A stretch of DNA of 64,000 bases from an uncultured Pelagimonas sp. (GCF_947498515.1 NZ_CANMKO010000013.1:62001-126000); one strand, 5' to 3'; positions 8,181 through 17,528 are shown, counted from the stretch's first letter. A program made the numbers and translations. The notes: a model not told the origin generated them from the letters alone.

Positions 8181-9186
8181 ATTCACCGGCGATCGCGCTT
8201 GGGTCTGCGGTCACTGAACGGTCCTCTTGGTCTTCAAAAAAGCAGTATTGAGCGCGGCCCGCGCGTTTGGCGGCATAGAGCGCAACATCCGCTTGTTCCA
8301 TGACCCGTGCCGGATCTTGCTCGCTACCGTTGCTACAATAAATACCGATACTGGCCGATACGTTGCAGACCTGATCCTCGAACGGAATGGGTTGTTCGAT
8401 ACGTGAAATCAAATGTCCGGCAAGATCAGATAGGCGGTTTCGATTGGTCAAAGTACTGTAAATGATGACGAATTCGTCGCCCCCCACTCGGGCTGCTGTG
8501 TCATCCTTACGCGACGTGTCCGCCATGGCGCGGGCACAGCAACGCAAGACATGATCGCCCGCCGCATGCCCCATCGTGTCATTGACCTGTTTAAAGAAAT
8601 CCAGATCGATATGCATGAGCGAAAAGGGTTGGCCACTCCGACAAATACGATCCAGTACCTGATCAACGGCCCGTCGGTTATGGAGCCCTGTCAATGTATC
8701 AGTAAAGGCGCGTTTTTCAGCGGCGACCATGGCCCCTTGCAAGCGCGTATTCAAACTGCGCGACGCATCCATTGCCGCCGATTTCGCCTCGACCAGATAG
8801 AGCATTTCAACGGCCAAATCTGTTGGCGCAAAATCTGTGCTGGTCAGGGCATAATCGCGCACCGCATCAATGACCGAAATCCCAAAGGATAGGTTGATGA
8901 CCCCGCCACCGCGCCCATTGGCGCTCAACACCCCTTTGAGCGGTGTGCGAACCCCACCACGCAGACGAATGTGCAATTTGCGACCTTCGGCCTTGAGCAA
9001 ATCCGCCATGCTCAACACCGAGCGGGGCCGATAAATTTCAAAGATTTCGAGAAACCGTTTACCGTCAAGGTCGGACCCGCCAACCTTGTGAAGCGTCGGG
9101 CCAGCCTGAACAATGTGACCCGTTGAATCAAGGACCGCGTGCATCGGGCAAAATCGATGGAGCATTTCAATCGGAAATTCGGTCAC
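8179..9186 (-). CDS. Diguanylate cyclase, partner of H-NOX
   Basis: This 335-residue protein has an N-terminal PAS-like/HNOBA-type region (about 5-130, with NLSFGISV at 98-105), a signalling helix (about 120-160) and a GGDEF domain. The active-site GGDEF is at 235-239 and the inhibitory I-site RKDD at 226-229, so it should make cyclic di-GMP with product inhibition. It starts with GTG at 9186, overlapping the H-NOX stop in a 4-base GTGA junction, so the two are translationally coupled. H-NOX/cyclase pairs normally turn nitric oxide binding into changes in c-di-GMP. Here the sensor's haem site is altered, so the input signal is uncertain. Confidence 0.9.
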   Translation of the reverse strand: MTEFPIEMLHRFCPMHAVLDSTGHIVQAGPTLHKVGGSDLDGKRFLEIFEIYRPRSVLSMADLLKAEGRKLHIRLRGGVRTPLKGVLSANGRGGGVINLSFGISVIDAVRDYALTSTDFAPTDLAVEMLYLVEAKSAAMDASRSLNTRLQGAMVAAEKRAFTDTLTGLHNRRAVDQVLDRICRSGQPFSLMHIDLDFFKQVNDTMGHAAGDHVLRCCARAMADTSRKDDTAARVGGDEFVIIYSTLTNRNRLSDLAGHLISRIEQPIPFEDQVCNVSASIGIYCSNGSEQDPARVMEQADVALYAAKRAGRAQYCFFEDQEDRSVTADPSAIAGE

Positions 9187-9788
9187 GACGCCTCTCCCAT
9201 TTGGGGGCTGACGGCAAGCTCGAAATCACGGCCCTCCGCATATGCGTTTTCGACAACGGTGATGTCGATCATCTGCAATCCTGCGCCGCCATCGCCGGAA
9301 TGATCCAATAGGGCCAAGGCCCCGTAATCATCGGCCATAGCCCGCAACAATCCGGTCATCACATGTACGAAACCAGGCAAATGCCCGTCAATTTTCAACT
9401 GAAACTGGTTGATGGTATGATCGCGTAGCTCAAGATCAGGCAGATCAAGATCCGCTACCGCCAGACGGGCACGATCTGGCAAATCATCCAAAGAATGCAG
9501 AAACTCAATGAAATCCACGCCACCAAACCGCAGCAACCGCCGCAACCCTTCGCAATTTGGATGCGAGACAAGGTATGTCCCGACATCTTCAAGGATGGCG
9601 TCGCTGGGTTTGTCCAACACCGAACTGGCCGAGGAAACCACATCTGTAAAGATGTCCTCATCATAGTTTAACATCGCCTCGAACTCGGTTCCATCCAATG
9701 ACGCATGCGCCGCGATGTTCCGCCAAGGTTCCGGACCATATGTGTCCTGCACGAAAACCTGAAGGGTCTTCAAAATCAGTCCGTGCAT
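9183..9788 (-). CDS. H-NOX-fold sensor lacking the usual haem-binding residues
   Basis: The 201-residue protein starts MHGLILKTLQ and follows the H-NOX (haem NO-binding) fold throughout: FGGVDFIEFL at 88-97 and GLLRAMADDYG near 147-157. In canonical members the proximal haem ligand is a His near position 102, in the pattern LDxLHD; here the segment reads LDDLPD with Pro at 104. The propionate-binding Y-x-S-x-R motif near 131 is replaced by FQLKI (129-133). So by eye all three classic haem determinants are gone. The ATG at 9788 is preceded by GGCGGAG. It is coupled to the downstream cyclase. It may bind another ligand, or be a redox or protein-interaction module. Confidence 0.85.
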   Translation of the reverse strand: MHGLILKTLQVFVQDTYGPEPWRNIAAHASLDGTEFEAMLNYDEDIFTDVVSSASSVLDKPSDAILEDVGTYLVSHPNCEGLRRLLRFGGVDFIEFLHSLDDLPDRARLAVADLDLPDLELRDHTINQFQLKIDGHLPGFVHVMTGLLRAMADDYGALALLDHSGDGGAGLQMIDITVVENAYAEGRDFELAVSPQMGEAS

Positions 9789-9854
9789 GGTATCTCCGCC
9801 TTCTTGCCTTTGGGGAAAGATGGGCTTTGCGGAGTTAAATTTGAGGTAACATCT

Positions 9855-11573
9855 TCAATTGTGCACAAATAAGCTTCGGCCATTGAATTGCAGGCTTGGC
9901 ACCTCAATTGGGGCGAACTCGGCCTCGCCTTTGTGTACTGCAATCAAATCCGCGATACCAAGCCCCGCTGCCGCACTGGTATTTAATTCGCCGACACGGC
10001 CGACCTCAATCCGCAGCCGCCCATTCCGGAGCGATACCGGCAAAGCCGTCACATTTGGGGCTTCATGCAATAGGACAACGCCCGTCAGATAATCCTTATT
10101 CTGCTGCAATTTCCCCAATAGCAGCGCGCATCCCGCTCCGCCGGGCACCGGTTGTTGACACGCAAGCAACCAGCGCTGCACATCCTGTTGGGTCAGGGCG
10201 TCAAACGTAGTGTCTGGAACCTCTTGTTCCGGGTTAACGGCCATCAGTTTGGCCAGATCGCTGCGCGCCTGTGTCTGCTCCAATTCCGCAACCGGGGTTT
10301 GTTCCAACGCGTCGTCAACGGCATAGGCCAAATCCGGCCGCAGTTCTGAAAGCTGGTCAAGCGCCTTTCGACCGGGCTTGCCCCAATCTTGTGCCATGGC
10401 GTCCAACGGTAATTTTGACGCGCTCTCCCCTTCCACGGCCCGCAAGGATTGCGACAGCGCAGCAATGCGTTCAGGCACCACAAAAGGCGTCAGCCAGATC
10501 AGCGCCACAACCAAACACGCCACCGCCAGACCGGTGTTCACCTCGCGGATGCGGGCCATCCAGTCGCCCTGCAACACCACCGACAACGCATAGGCGATCC
10601 CGTATATCAGCAAGACAGCCGCCACCGTCGCCGCCATCAAGCGTTCCGGGGTCCAGCCATATTGACCAACCCGCAACCAAATGGCCCAAGCTGCCAATCC
10701 GGCCAAGGCGGGCAACACCAAAGCCATCAACGCCACACATATCCGCATAAACCGGGCTTTGACCTCTGAGGTCGCGCTGGCATCCACCGCCGCGCTGATC
10801 ATCAACAGTGCCGCCAAACAGAACCCGATCAGGATCGACGCTGGCGATAGGCCCTGTAACACATCTTCCCAACCGCGCAGCGGAACGGCCACTACAAACA
10901 CCAAGGACACACCCAAAACCAGAGGCAAGAAAAACCGGAGCAATTGCACAGCAAGCATCGGAGAGAGATCATCCGAAAAGCTGCGCGCAACACCCATCGC
11001 CAAGCCATAAACCGCGCCAGTCAGCACCCAAGACACCAAGGACTGCGCAACGAAAAGATCAATCAGCTCAAGGCCAACCAGCCGTAAAATCGCGTCCGAC
11101 ATCGTCAGCAAACCCCAAAACATCAGGGTAAAGAACATCGCCACCACATGGCGCACGACGATTTGCCAACTGTTTAGGAACAGCGTCGCATAACGCGTTG
11201 GCGCGCCCTCCCCGCCCGCAGCCAGAAACGGAGTTGTGATCAACAGGATCACAAGGAAACTGATTTGTGGGTAGAGCAGGTTGAAAAACGCCGTGACCGT
11301 GTCATGACGGCCAGCCGCCCACCAGAGCGCCGCCCCAAGTACCAGCGCCACGAGGGTCGACCATAGACAGGCTTTTACGCCGCCACGCCCGCCATAAAGA
11401 GACAGCACGAAGAAACTTAGCGCCAGCCCAGCGCTGCCGACAAACAACAGGTTGCGTTCATTCAATAGGCTGCTGGTCATGGCTTCGCTCAAAACCCAGA
11501 ACCCAAATCCAGCCAAACCGCCAAAGACCAAGAGAGGAAGATAAAGTCGGGACATTGGGGAGGACGCAGACAT
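9855..11573 (-). CDS. DUF4153 family membrane protein
   Basis: A multi-spanning membrane protein of 572 residues. The first two thirds hold many hydrophobic segments (for example LPLLVFGGLAGFGFWVL and VALVLGAALWWA). The last about 170 residues are soluble and probably periplasmic. The layout fits the rhodobacterial DUF4153 family of unknown function. I chose ATG 11573 because AGAAGG precedes it on the minus strand; the longer frame from 11612 adds an unlikely polar leader. It stands alone between the H-NOX operon and the methyltransferase. Confidence 0.75.
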   Translation of the reverse strand: MSASSPMSRLYLPLLVFGGLAGFGFWVLSEAMTSSLLNERNLLFVGSAGLALSFFVLSLYGGRGGVKACLWSTLVALVLGAALWWAAGRHDTVTAFFNLLYPQISFLVILLITTPFLAAGGEGAPTRYATLFLNSWQIVVRHVVAMFFTLMFWGLLTMSDAILRLVGLELIDLFVAQSLVSWVLTGAVYGLAMGVARSFSDDLSPMLAVQLLRFFLPLVLGVSLVFVVAVPLRGWEDVLQGLSPASILIGFCLAALLMISAAVDASATSEVKARFMRICVALMALVLPALAGLAAWAIWLRVGQYGWTPERLMAATVAAVLLIYGIAYALSVVLQGDWMARIREVNTGLAVACLVVALIWLTPFVVPERIAALSQSLRAVEGESASKLPLDAMAQDWGKPGRKALDQLSELRPDLAYAVDDALEQTPVAELEQTQARSDLAKLMAVNPEQEVPDTTFDALTQQDVQRWLLACQQPVPGGAGCALLLGKLQQNKDYLTGVVLLHEAPNVTALPVSLRNGRLRIEVGRVGELNTSAAAGLGIADLIAVHKGEAEFAPIEVPSLQFNGRSLFVHN

Positions 11574-11665
11574 GGTTAACACCTTCTTTCGACCGCAGCA
11601 TTGCGCAGTCAAAAGGTGAAGGCAAGCAAGCCCCTGCGTCGCCTTTCAGAGCGACCCGCCTGCGC

Positions 11666-13234
11666 CTAGAAATCGGTGGGTGCCCCGCCCTCTTCTTTGC
11701 GTTTGGCAACAAACGCTGCCAATTCATCGTGAATAGCCGGGTCAAGCGCCGGGGCCTCAAACTCATTCAAAATTTGTTTGTAAATCCCATGGGCGCGCTC
11801 CGGTGTCCAAACCGCCCCGGCGGCCTCCCAGGCCTCAAAGTTTTTCCAATCCGACAAGAATGGCTGATGAAAGGCGGTTTCATAGCGCTCTTGCGTGTGT
11901 TCGATGCCAAAGAAATGTCCGTTCGGCCCAACCTCGCGGATCGCCTCCACCGCCAAGGCCTCATCCGACACGTCCCAAACCTCAGGCTCCATATAGCGCT
12001 GCATCTGGCTAAGGACTTCGCAATCCATGACGAACTTTTCGGGGCTGGCGATAAGCCCCCCTTCAAGCCACCCGGCCGCGTGATAGACCATATCGGTGCC
12101 GCTTTGAATCGCGGCCCAAAGGCTATGCTCGGTTTCCCACATCGCTTGACCATCGGGGACATTGGCGGCGCACACCCCGCTGGATCGCATCGGCAAACCG
12201 TAAAAGCGCGCCATCTGCCCGGTGATCTGGGTTGCGCGCATGTATTCCGGTGTCCCAAAGGCTGGTGCGCCGGTTTTCATGTCCACATTTGACGTGAACG
12301 TCCCGATCATACAGGGCACACCCGGTTTGATCGCCTGTGCCAAGACCACCGCCGCCAAGGCCTCGGCCAGCGATTGCACCACCGCGCCTGACATGGTGAC
12401 CGGTGCCATCGCCCCCGCCAAGGTGAACGGTGTCACCACCAAGGCCTGCCCGCGTTTCGCCATTCGCATCCAACCATCCAACATCGGATGATCATGTTTC
12501 AACGGCGAGGTCGAATTGATGTTGGTGTACATGCGCGGCGTCGCGTCGAATTCCTCATGGCTCAGACCACCGGCGATGCGCACCATTTCCATACCATCTT
12601 CGACCCGCTCTTTGCCAAGCGAATAGACATGCATAACCTTGTCGCAGAGCGTCAGCTTGTCAAACATCGCATCGAGATGGCGCACCCGTGGGTGCAAATC
12701 GACCGGCTCCACCGGATAGCCACCGCAAAAGTGCATGACATTGAAGTATTGGGTTAATTTAAGCAGGTTGCGAAAGGTTTCCCGCGTCCCCGGAACTTTG
12801 CGCCCGATCTCAAGGTCCCAGTAATTGGGCGGCGAGGATACATTCCCAAAAAGAATATGCCCGGTGCCAAGTGACAATTGCCGATCGCGGTTGCGAGGCG
12901 TCACCGTAAAACTGCGGGGCGCTTTGCCGACAAGCTCCATCACCAAGGCACGGTCCATACGAACGTTCTCGCCCCGTACCTCACAGCCCGCGGCCTTTAG
13001 AACCTTGACCGCATCCGGATTGAGAAACTCAATCCCAATCTCTTCTAGGATTTGCATCGTCGCAGTGTGAACCCGCTCAACCCCCTCAGGGCTTAACGGT
13101 TCGGTCGGTTTGTCGCGATTGACCGGCGGGCACCACGGCTGTTGTTCCACAGCTTTCATTCCGCGGCGCGCCGCATTGCCGGCGCGACCACCGCCGCGTC
13201 GGCGTCCTGTTGGGGCAGTATCAGCGTCAGACAT
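11666..13234 (-). CDS. MttB superfamily methyltransferase (non-pyrrolysine)
   Basis: This 522-residue protein resembles the trimethylamine methyltransferase (MttB) superfamily, for example HFCGGYPVEPVDL and NINSTSPLKHD with a GxGGG-poor TIM-barrel-like body. There is no in-frame TAG, so it is of the non-pyrrolysine type, whose characterised members transfer methyl groups from quaternary amines such as glycine betaine to a corrinoid protein. No corrinoid protein or reactivase gene is adjacent, so the substrate is unknown. ATG 13234 is chosen because AAGGAG lies 7 bp upstream. Residues 1-30 are Gly/Arg-rich and look disordered. Confidence 0.85.
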   Translation of the reverse strand: MSDADTAPTGRRRGGGRAGNAARRGMKAVEQQPWCPPVNRDKPTEPLSPEGVERVHTATMQILEEIGIEFLNPDAVKVLKAAGCEVRGENVRMDRALVMELVGKAPRSFTVTPRNRDRQLSLGTGHILFGNVSSPPNYWDLEIGRKVPGTRETFRNLLKLTQYFNVMHFCGGYPVEPVDLHPRVRHLDAMFDKLTLCDKVMHVYSLGKERVEDGMEMVRIAGGLSHEEFDATPRMYTNINSTSPLKHDHPMLDGWMRMAKRGQALVVTPFTLAGAMAPVTMSGAVVQSLAEALAAVVLAQAIKPGVPCMIGTFTSNVDMKTGAPAFGTPEYMRATQITGQMARFYGLPMRSSGVCAANVPDGQAMWETEHSLWAAIQSGTDMVYHAAGWLEGGLIASPEKFVMDCEVLSQMQRYMEPEVWDVSDEALAVEAIREVGPNGHFFGIEHTQERYETAFHQPFLSDWKNFEAWEAAGAVWTPERAHGIYKQILNEFEAPALDPAIHDELAAFVAKRKEEGGAPTDF

Positions 13235-13332
13235 GGCAGGGCTCCTTGCTCTGCCGTCCATGACACATCCAGAAAACCGCCCCCGCCTGCCCGTTTGCGA
13301 CACTTCTCGTCGTGTTTAGAGCGTGCCGCCCG

Positions 13333-14031
13333 TCAGACGGAAGTCAGCCAACCCAGCAATCCGCCAATATCGGGCAGAACAATATCCGCCAACGGGGCAA
13401 GATCAGCTTCGCATGCCGGGCCCGTCAAAACGCCGACGGTTTGCATGCCAGCGGCCCGCCCCGCGATCAAATCGTGACTGCTATCGCCGACCATCACCAC
13501 GCGGTCAGGGGGCGTATTGGTGGCCACGGCAAAGGCCAGCAATGGATCCGGGTCTGGTTTGGCCCCGTAGCCGCTATCAAACCCGGCGATGAAATCGAAC
13601 ATGCCCTCGACACCCGCCGTGCGCAGATGTGATCGCGCTGCAAATTCGGTGTCATTGGTCATCACGCCCAGCGCCATTTCCATCGCCGCCAGTTGCGCCA
13701 GAAACGGCACAAGCGGCACCGCCTCGGACAAGGGGGCCTGCGCTGCGGCGCGCATCAAATGCGTTTCGACCTCTTCCAGCGTTCGGTGCGGCAATTCACG
13801 GGCAAGGCATTCTGCGGCCTCGCGATTGGTGCCAGCAATAACCGGGCTATCAGGTCGAAAGCTTTTGCGCGCAAGGTCATACCCGGCTGAGGCGGCCATG
13901 GCCTCTTGCAAAGCGCGGTCGCCTTCGGACAGCTCGGCAATAACCTCGCCCCCCCAAACATCCCAAGTTGCCCCGAAATCAAACAAGGTACCGTCTTTGT
14001 CGAACAGCACAGCATCGGCACGTAAACTCAT
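13333..14031 (-). CDS. HAD-family phosphatase (Gph-like)
   Basis: The 232-residue hydrolase has the HAD motif I DKDGT near residue 12, a helical cap, motif II VMTNDT and a C-terminal VMVGDSSHD (motif IV), so it should be an Mg-dependent phosphatase of the phosphoglycolate phosphatase type. The substrate cannot be read from sequence. ATG 14031 overlaps the TGA of the upstream DUF3572 gene as ATGA, arguing for coupled translation; a TTG two codons earlier is possible. Confidence 0.85.
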   Translation of the reverse strand: MSLRADAVLFDKDGTLFDFGATWDVWGGEVIAELSEGDRALQEAMAASAGYDLARKSFRPDSPVIAGTNREAAECLARELPHRTLEEVETHLMRAAAQAPLSEAVPLVPFLAQLAAMEMALGVMTNDTEFAARSHLRTAGVEGMFDFIAGFDSGYGAKPDPDPLLAFAVATNTPPDRVVMVGDSSHDLIAGRAAGMQTVGVLTGPACEADLAPLADIVLPDIGGLLGWLTSV

Positions 14032-14312
14032 GTCCAATGCACCTCTCCACCACCGGGCAAAGCGGCCCGCGCCTGCATGATCCTGTCATAAGGTATATTT
14101 TGCATATCGCAAAAAGCCACCACCCACGCGTCGTCCATCATCAGAAAATCCAAAACCGAGGCCTGAAAAACTGGATCCTGCAAATTGGCGCGGAAATCCG
14201 CTTCTGACGCGCCTGTAGACCCAGTAAACACCGGGAAAAGCTCATCATTTGCGGCCAACCAGGCCACCGCTTGCAGGCCAATTGTTTCGGCCGCCTCAAG
14301 AGAAAGTGTCAT
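14028..14312 (-). CDS. DUF3572 family protein
   Basis: A 94-residue, acidic, mostly helical protein beginning MTLSLEAAETIGLQAVAWL, typical of the small DUF3572 family of alphaproteobacteria. Function is unknown; there are no membrane segments. I chose ATG 14312 over a TTG at 14345. It overlaps the HAD phosphatase start by 4 bases. Confidence 0.8.
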   Translation of the reverse strand: MTLSLEAAETIGLQAVAWLAANDELFPVFTGSTGASEADFRANLQDPVFQASVLDFLMMDDAWVVAFCDMQNIPYDRIMQARAALPGGGEVHWT

Positions 14313-14418
14313 TGTTATTAAATCCCGAAAGGGTTTCTTAACCAATGTTCATCAAATCTGAGACCAAGAGAAAGTGCAAGCAGGCGCGTAGCTGTGCCCA
14401 AGCGCAAGGATGTTCTAT

Positions 14419-15885
14419 ATGACAGGCCGAATTTTAGTGGTCGACGCGGTGCCGACGAACCGAATCATTCTTCGGGTCAAACTGTCGGCTGCATTTTACG
14501 AAGTGGTCCAAGCGGCGTCTGGCAAGGCGGCGCTTGCAATGATGAAAAAGTCAAAACCTGACCTCGTCATTACTGCGTCTGATCTGCCCGATATGACCGG
14601 CCGTGCGCTGGTCACGGCCTTGCGCCGTTTTGATACCGGTGTGCGCCTGCCTGTTGTGATGTTGCATAGTGATGATGATCCGGGTGAACGCATTGCGTCG
14701 CTTGCGGCTGGGGCCGATGATGTGCTTGCCCGCCCGATTGATGATTTGGTTATGCTGGCGCGTCTGCGTTCATTGTTGCGGGCCCGCGATGCCGAGGCTG
14801 AGCTGCAGCTACGTGACGACACGCGCCGCGCCCTTGGCCTTGCCGAACAAAGCGCCGAATTCACCACGCCTGCCAATATCACCCTAATCGCCACAGGGCG
14901 TCAGCCCGAGGCGGAAAAAATCGTTTCTGATCTGAGCGCAGAACTGCGCGACCGGGTTGTTTTGGTTGATCCCGATGATGCCCTGCGCGAACGCCGCCCA
15001 ACACCCGATGTCATTGTCATCGCCGAAGGACCCGGCGGTCAGGGCGAAGGGTTGACTCTTTTGGCGCAAATGCGGGCAAGCACACTGACCCGCCATGCCT
15101 CGCTCATTTATGTGGCCCAACCCCATCAACGTCGCGAAGCGGCGAGCGCTTTGGACATGGGGGCCAATGACTTGCTTGCGGGTGGTTTGGACCTTCAAGA
15201 GCTGACCCTGCGCCTTAAGAAACAGATTGAACGCAAGCGTACTGCGGACCGGCTACGTGCCAATATGCAGGATGGTTTGCGCGCAGCGGTGACCGATCCG
15301 CTGACCGGGCTTTACAACCGCCGTTACACCCTTCCGCATCTGGCGCGTCTGGCCGAACGCTCTTCGCGTCAGGGGCGCCCCTATGCTCTCTTGGTGGCCG
15401 ATCTGGATCACTTCAAAAAGGTCAATGATGAGTTTGGCCACCCCGCTGGCGATGCTGTGCTTGTGGCCTTTGCTCAACGGCTCAAGGACAACCTGCGCGC
15501 CGCGGATCTGATTGCCCGCTGGGGCGGCGAAGAGTTCCTGATTGCCATGCCCGATACCGGACGTCTTGCCGCTCAGCGCACCGCTGAACGGCTTTGTCAG
15601 ATCATGTCAGAACATCCTGTTATGCTGCCGGGGGGGGATCGGATTACCGTCACCCTTAGCATCGGTGTGTCCACAGCCAGCCGTCAGGGCGATTGCGCCC
15701 CCGCCGATTTGATCGAACGAGCTGACAAAGCGCTTTATGTCGCCAAGGACCGGGGCCGCAACACTGTCGTCATGTCCGACCGGTCCACACCTCTGCCTCG
15801 GCGCACCCAACCAACCGGCCCGGCCTCCAAGACGCCCTATGGCAGCGCGGACGACCGGCGTCACCTTGGTCGGGGACCTATCTGA
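14419..15885 (+). CDS. pleD: PleD-like diguanylate cyclase with degenerate receiver domains
   Basis: The 488-residue protein has the receiver-receiver-GGDEF layout of PleD. The GGDEF domain is intact (RWGGEEFLIAMP) with an I-site RAAD five residues before GGEEF, so it should make c-di-GMP under product control. The first receiver is abnormal: the phosphoacceptor position (residue 53, in DLVITASDLPDMTG) is Ala, the second acid after VVD is missing (VVDAVP), and the conserved Lys is Arg (LARPID). The second receiver is also degenerate, as in PleD. Start 14419 has AAGGA 8 bp upstream. Activation by phosphorylation is therefore doubtful; dimerisation by other means is inferred. Confidence 0.85.
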   Translation: MTGRILVVDAVPTNRIILRVKLSAAFYEVVQAASGKAALAMMKKSKPDLVITASDLPDMTGRALVTALRRFDTGVRLPVVMLHSDDDPGERIASLAAGADDVLARPIDDLVMLARLRSLLRARDAEAELQLRDDTRRALGLAEQSAEFTTPANITLIATGRQPEAEKIVSDLSAELRDRVVLVDPDDALRERRPTPDVIVIAEGPGGQGEGLTLLAQMRASTLTRHASLIYVAQPHQRREAASALDMGANDLLAGGLDLQELTLRLKKQIERKRTADRLRANMQDGLRAAVTDPLTGLYNRRYTLPHLARLAERSSRQGRPYALLVADLDHFKKVNDEFGHPAGDAVLVAFAQRLKDNLRAADLIARWGGEEFLIAMPDTGRLAAQRTAERLCQIMSEHPVMLPGGDRITVTLSIGVSTASRQGDCAPADLIERADKALYVAKDRGRNTVVMSDRSTPLPRRTQPTGPASKTPYGSADDRRHLGRGPI

Positions 15886-15901
15886 GACAATCCGCTACAT
15901 A

Positions 15902-15918
15902 GGAAAACAATGTTTTCC
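15902..15918. terminator. Candidate bidirectional terminator hairpin
   Basis: GGAAAACA and TGTTTTCC pair around one base, between the convergent pleD-like and metal-sensor-like genes. The stem is short and the T/A tracts are within the arms. Confidence 0.4.
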
Positions 15919-16032
15919 ACTAGCCTAAACGACAAACCGGCCGCCATGACAGCGCCCGGTATATTTGTCTCTGACACAGATCGCAAACCTGTTTGGGGTG
16001 ACCGCTCGACGATCGGCTCCAACCGTATCCGT

Positions 16033-16536
16033 TTAATCCTTGCCCCAATGTTTGCGGCGCTTGGACATATTGGTGATTTCGGTTTCCAAACGGTCCGCAT
16101 AGGCGGCGCGCTCCTCAGGTGTCATTGCCTCAAGAAACTTGGCCAAAAGGTCCTGCCCGGTGCCATGACGCTTTTCCGCCAAGGCTCTTTGCTTGTTAAC
16201 CACACCGTCAAAACGGGCGCGTTCAAAAGGGTCCTGACGAAGCACATCAAGCGCTTCGCGGTAGCTTTCAACCATCCCGGCCCCACGCTTGTCACCCTTG
16301 CTTGGCGCAAAGGATTTGCGTAACTCACGACGCAAATCGCGACGTTGATCTTCTGTAAAGGCGCGCGAATACGGAAGGACCGTGTCAAAGCCGCGCGACG
16401 CCCCACGGGGCGGTGGCCCGCCATTGAAAACCACCCCTGCCACCAAACCGATGACCACAAGGTTCAAAGCCAAAGACACAAACAAAACCAACCGGATACG
16501 CCGACCCATAGGTGGTTTTTTAGAGTTCTCGGTCAT
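16033..16536 (-). CDS. Membrane-anchored periplasmic sensor (CnrX/CpxP-like), ECF operon
   Basis: This 167-residue protein has a short cytosolic start, one membrane helix (RLVLFVSLALNLVVIGLVAG) and a charged helical periplasmic part with FTEDQRRDLRRELR and MTPEERAAYADRLE repeats, as in periplasmic heavy-metal sensors of the CnrX/ZraP/CpxP type. GGAAGG before ATG 16536 supports the start. It begins 1 bp after the upstream gene's stop, the third gene of the sigma operon, and likely works with the anti-sigma protein to sense an envelope signal. No clear metal-binding cluster is visible. Confidence 0.7.
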   Translation of the reverse strand: MTENSKKPPMGRRIRLVLFVSLALNLVVIGLVAGVVFNGGPPPRGASRGFDTVLPYSRAFTEDQRRDLRRELRKSFAPSKGDKRGAGMVESYREALDVLRQDPFERARFDGVVNKQRALAEKRHGTGQDLLAKFLEAMTPEERAAYADRLETEITNMSKRRKHWGKD

Positions 16537-16537
16537 A

Positions 16538-16912
16538 TCAGCCTTCCAACATCGCAAAATCAAAGCCGCTGTTTGGGTCAAGCTCGTACCACTCGGATTC
16601 GGCGGATTGCTCCCAATACTCGGTTAGGGTCTCGGGCGGCGCAACACCGATCCAAACCCCAGTGGCACAGGCCGCCGCCAAACCCGCCGCGCCCGGAACA
16701 CCGCCGATCGCTTGCAACAACTGTTGCCAGAGACCAGGACGGGATGTCGAAACACGCGTTGGTTCAGGTAGGGCTGACAAGGCATCCGCCTCGATCCGCG
16801 CCATAAAATCACCCGATGGCATCGGCTCCTCGTCGCGGGCAGCCGCGAAAAAGCTATCCAGCTCAAACCCTTCGGGGGTGTTTGTCTTATTGCCATCAGT
16901 CATCGTCTTCAT
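16538..16912 (-). CDS. Putative anti-sigma factor (membrane)
   Basis: A 124-residue protein with an acidic N-terminal half, a central hydrophobic stretch (GVPGAAGLAAACATGVWIGV) that can span the membrane, and a short acidic tail. I recognise no named domain. Position immediately after the ECF sigma gene (17-base overlap) and before the periplasmic sensor argues for an anti-sigma role. The start could be ATG 16903 instead of 16912. Confidence 0.6.
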   Translation of the reverse strand: MKTMTDGNKTNTPEGFELDSFFAAARDEEPMPSGDFMARIEADALSALPEPTRVSTSRPGLWQQLLQAIGGVPGAAGLAAACATGVWIGVAPPETLTEYWEQSAESEWYELDPNSGFDFAMLEG

Positions 16913-17489
16913 ACCCCAGCTCAGAGCGTCGTCCGCTTAAAATCACCTCAAGCGCGCGTTTTCCGCGTGCCGTCAAGCTTTCCACAGCGCGTGGCCCTAT
17001 GTCCATGATCTCGCCAATTTCCGGGTTCGACAACCCTTCGATATGGCGCAGAATAACCGCCTGTCTTTGACGGTCTGGTAAGTCGTTCAACGCGTTTTGC
17101 AGGGCCTCAGCCCGCGCGTTTTGTTGCAGTCTCTGTGCGGCTGAAGGGGCCTCATCGGCCAATTCCGGCACCGCATCCAAATCCGGCCCGTTCCGACGTT
17201 TGCGCATACGGTCGATGCACAGATTTGCCGTCACTCGATACAGCCAAGTGGTCACCTTGGCCTCGCCCACTCGCCACCCCGGTGCAATACGCCAAAGCTT
17301 CAAGAGCGCGTCTTGCGCCACATCTTCGGCCTCAGCACGGTCGCCCAGCATACGCATCGCATGCGAAAACACCCGCGGCCCAAGCCGCCCCGTTAACGCC
17401 CGCGCCGCCGCCGCATCCCCACCGGCAAAAGCCAGCAGCAATTCTTCGTCACCGCGATCATTCATGGCATCATAGGGCATTTGGTCCAT
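16896..17489 (-). CDS. ECF-type RNA polymerase sigma factor
   Basis: The 197-residue protein has sigma region 2 (RMLGDRAEAEDVAQDALLKL, then TWLYRVTANLCIDRMRKR) and region 4 (LPDRQRQAVILRHIEGLSNP followed by a helix-turn-helix). It should direct RNA polymerase to a small regulon. It sits between the EF-hand gene and the anti-sigma/sensor pair, all in one direction, which is the usual layout for a self-regulated ECF system; the EF-hand gene is the most likely target. The ATG at 17489 has only a distant AGG. Confidence 0.9.
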   Translation of the reverse strand: MDQMPYDAMNDRGDEELLLAFAGGDAAAARALTGRLGPRVFSHAMRMLGDRAEAEDVAQDALLKLWRIAPGWRVGEAKVTTWLYRVTANLCIDRMRKRRNGPDLDAVPELADEAPSAAQRLQQNARAEALQNALNDLPDRQRQAVILRHIEGLSNPEIGEIMDIGPRAVESLTARGKRALEVILSGRRSELGYEDDD

Positions 17490-17528
17490 TCCATTGCGCT
17501 ACCTGTTTGAGGAACGCGGTGCAATAGC

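Noticed and set aside
11555-12292. 245-codon + strand frame opposite the MttB-family gene
   Set aside because: Antisense shadow of a well-supported gene.
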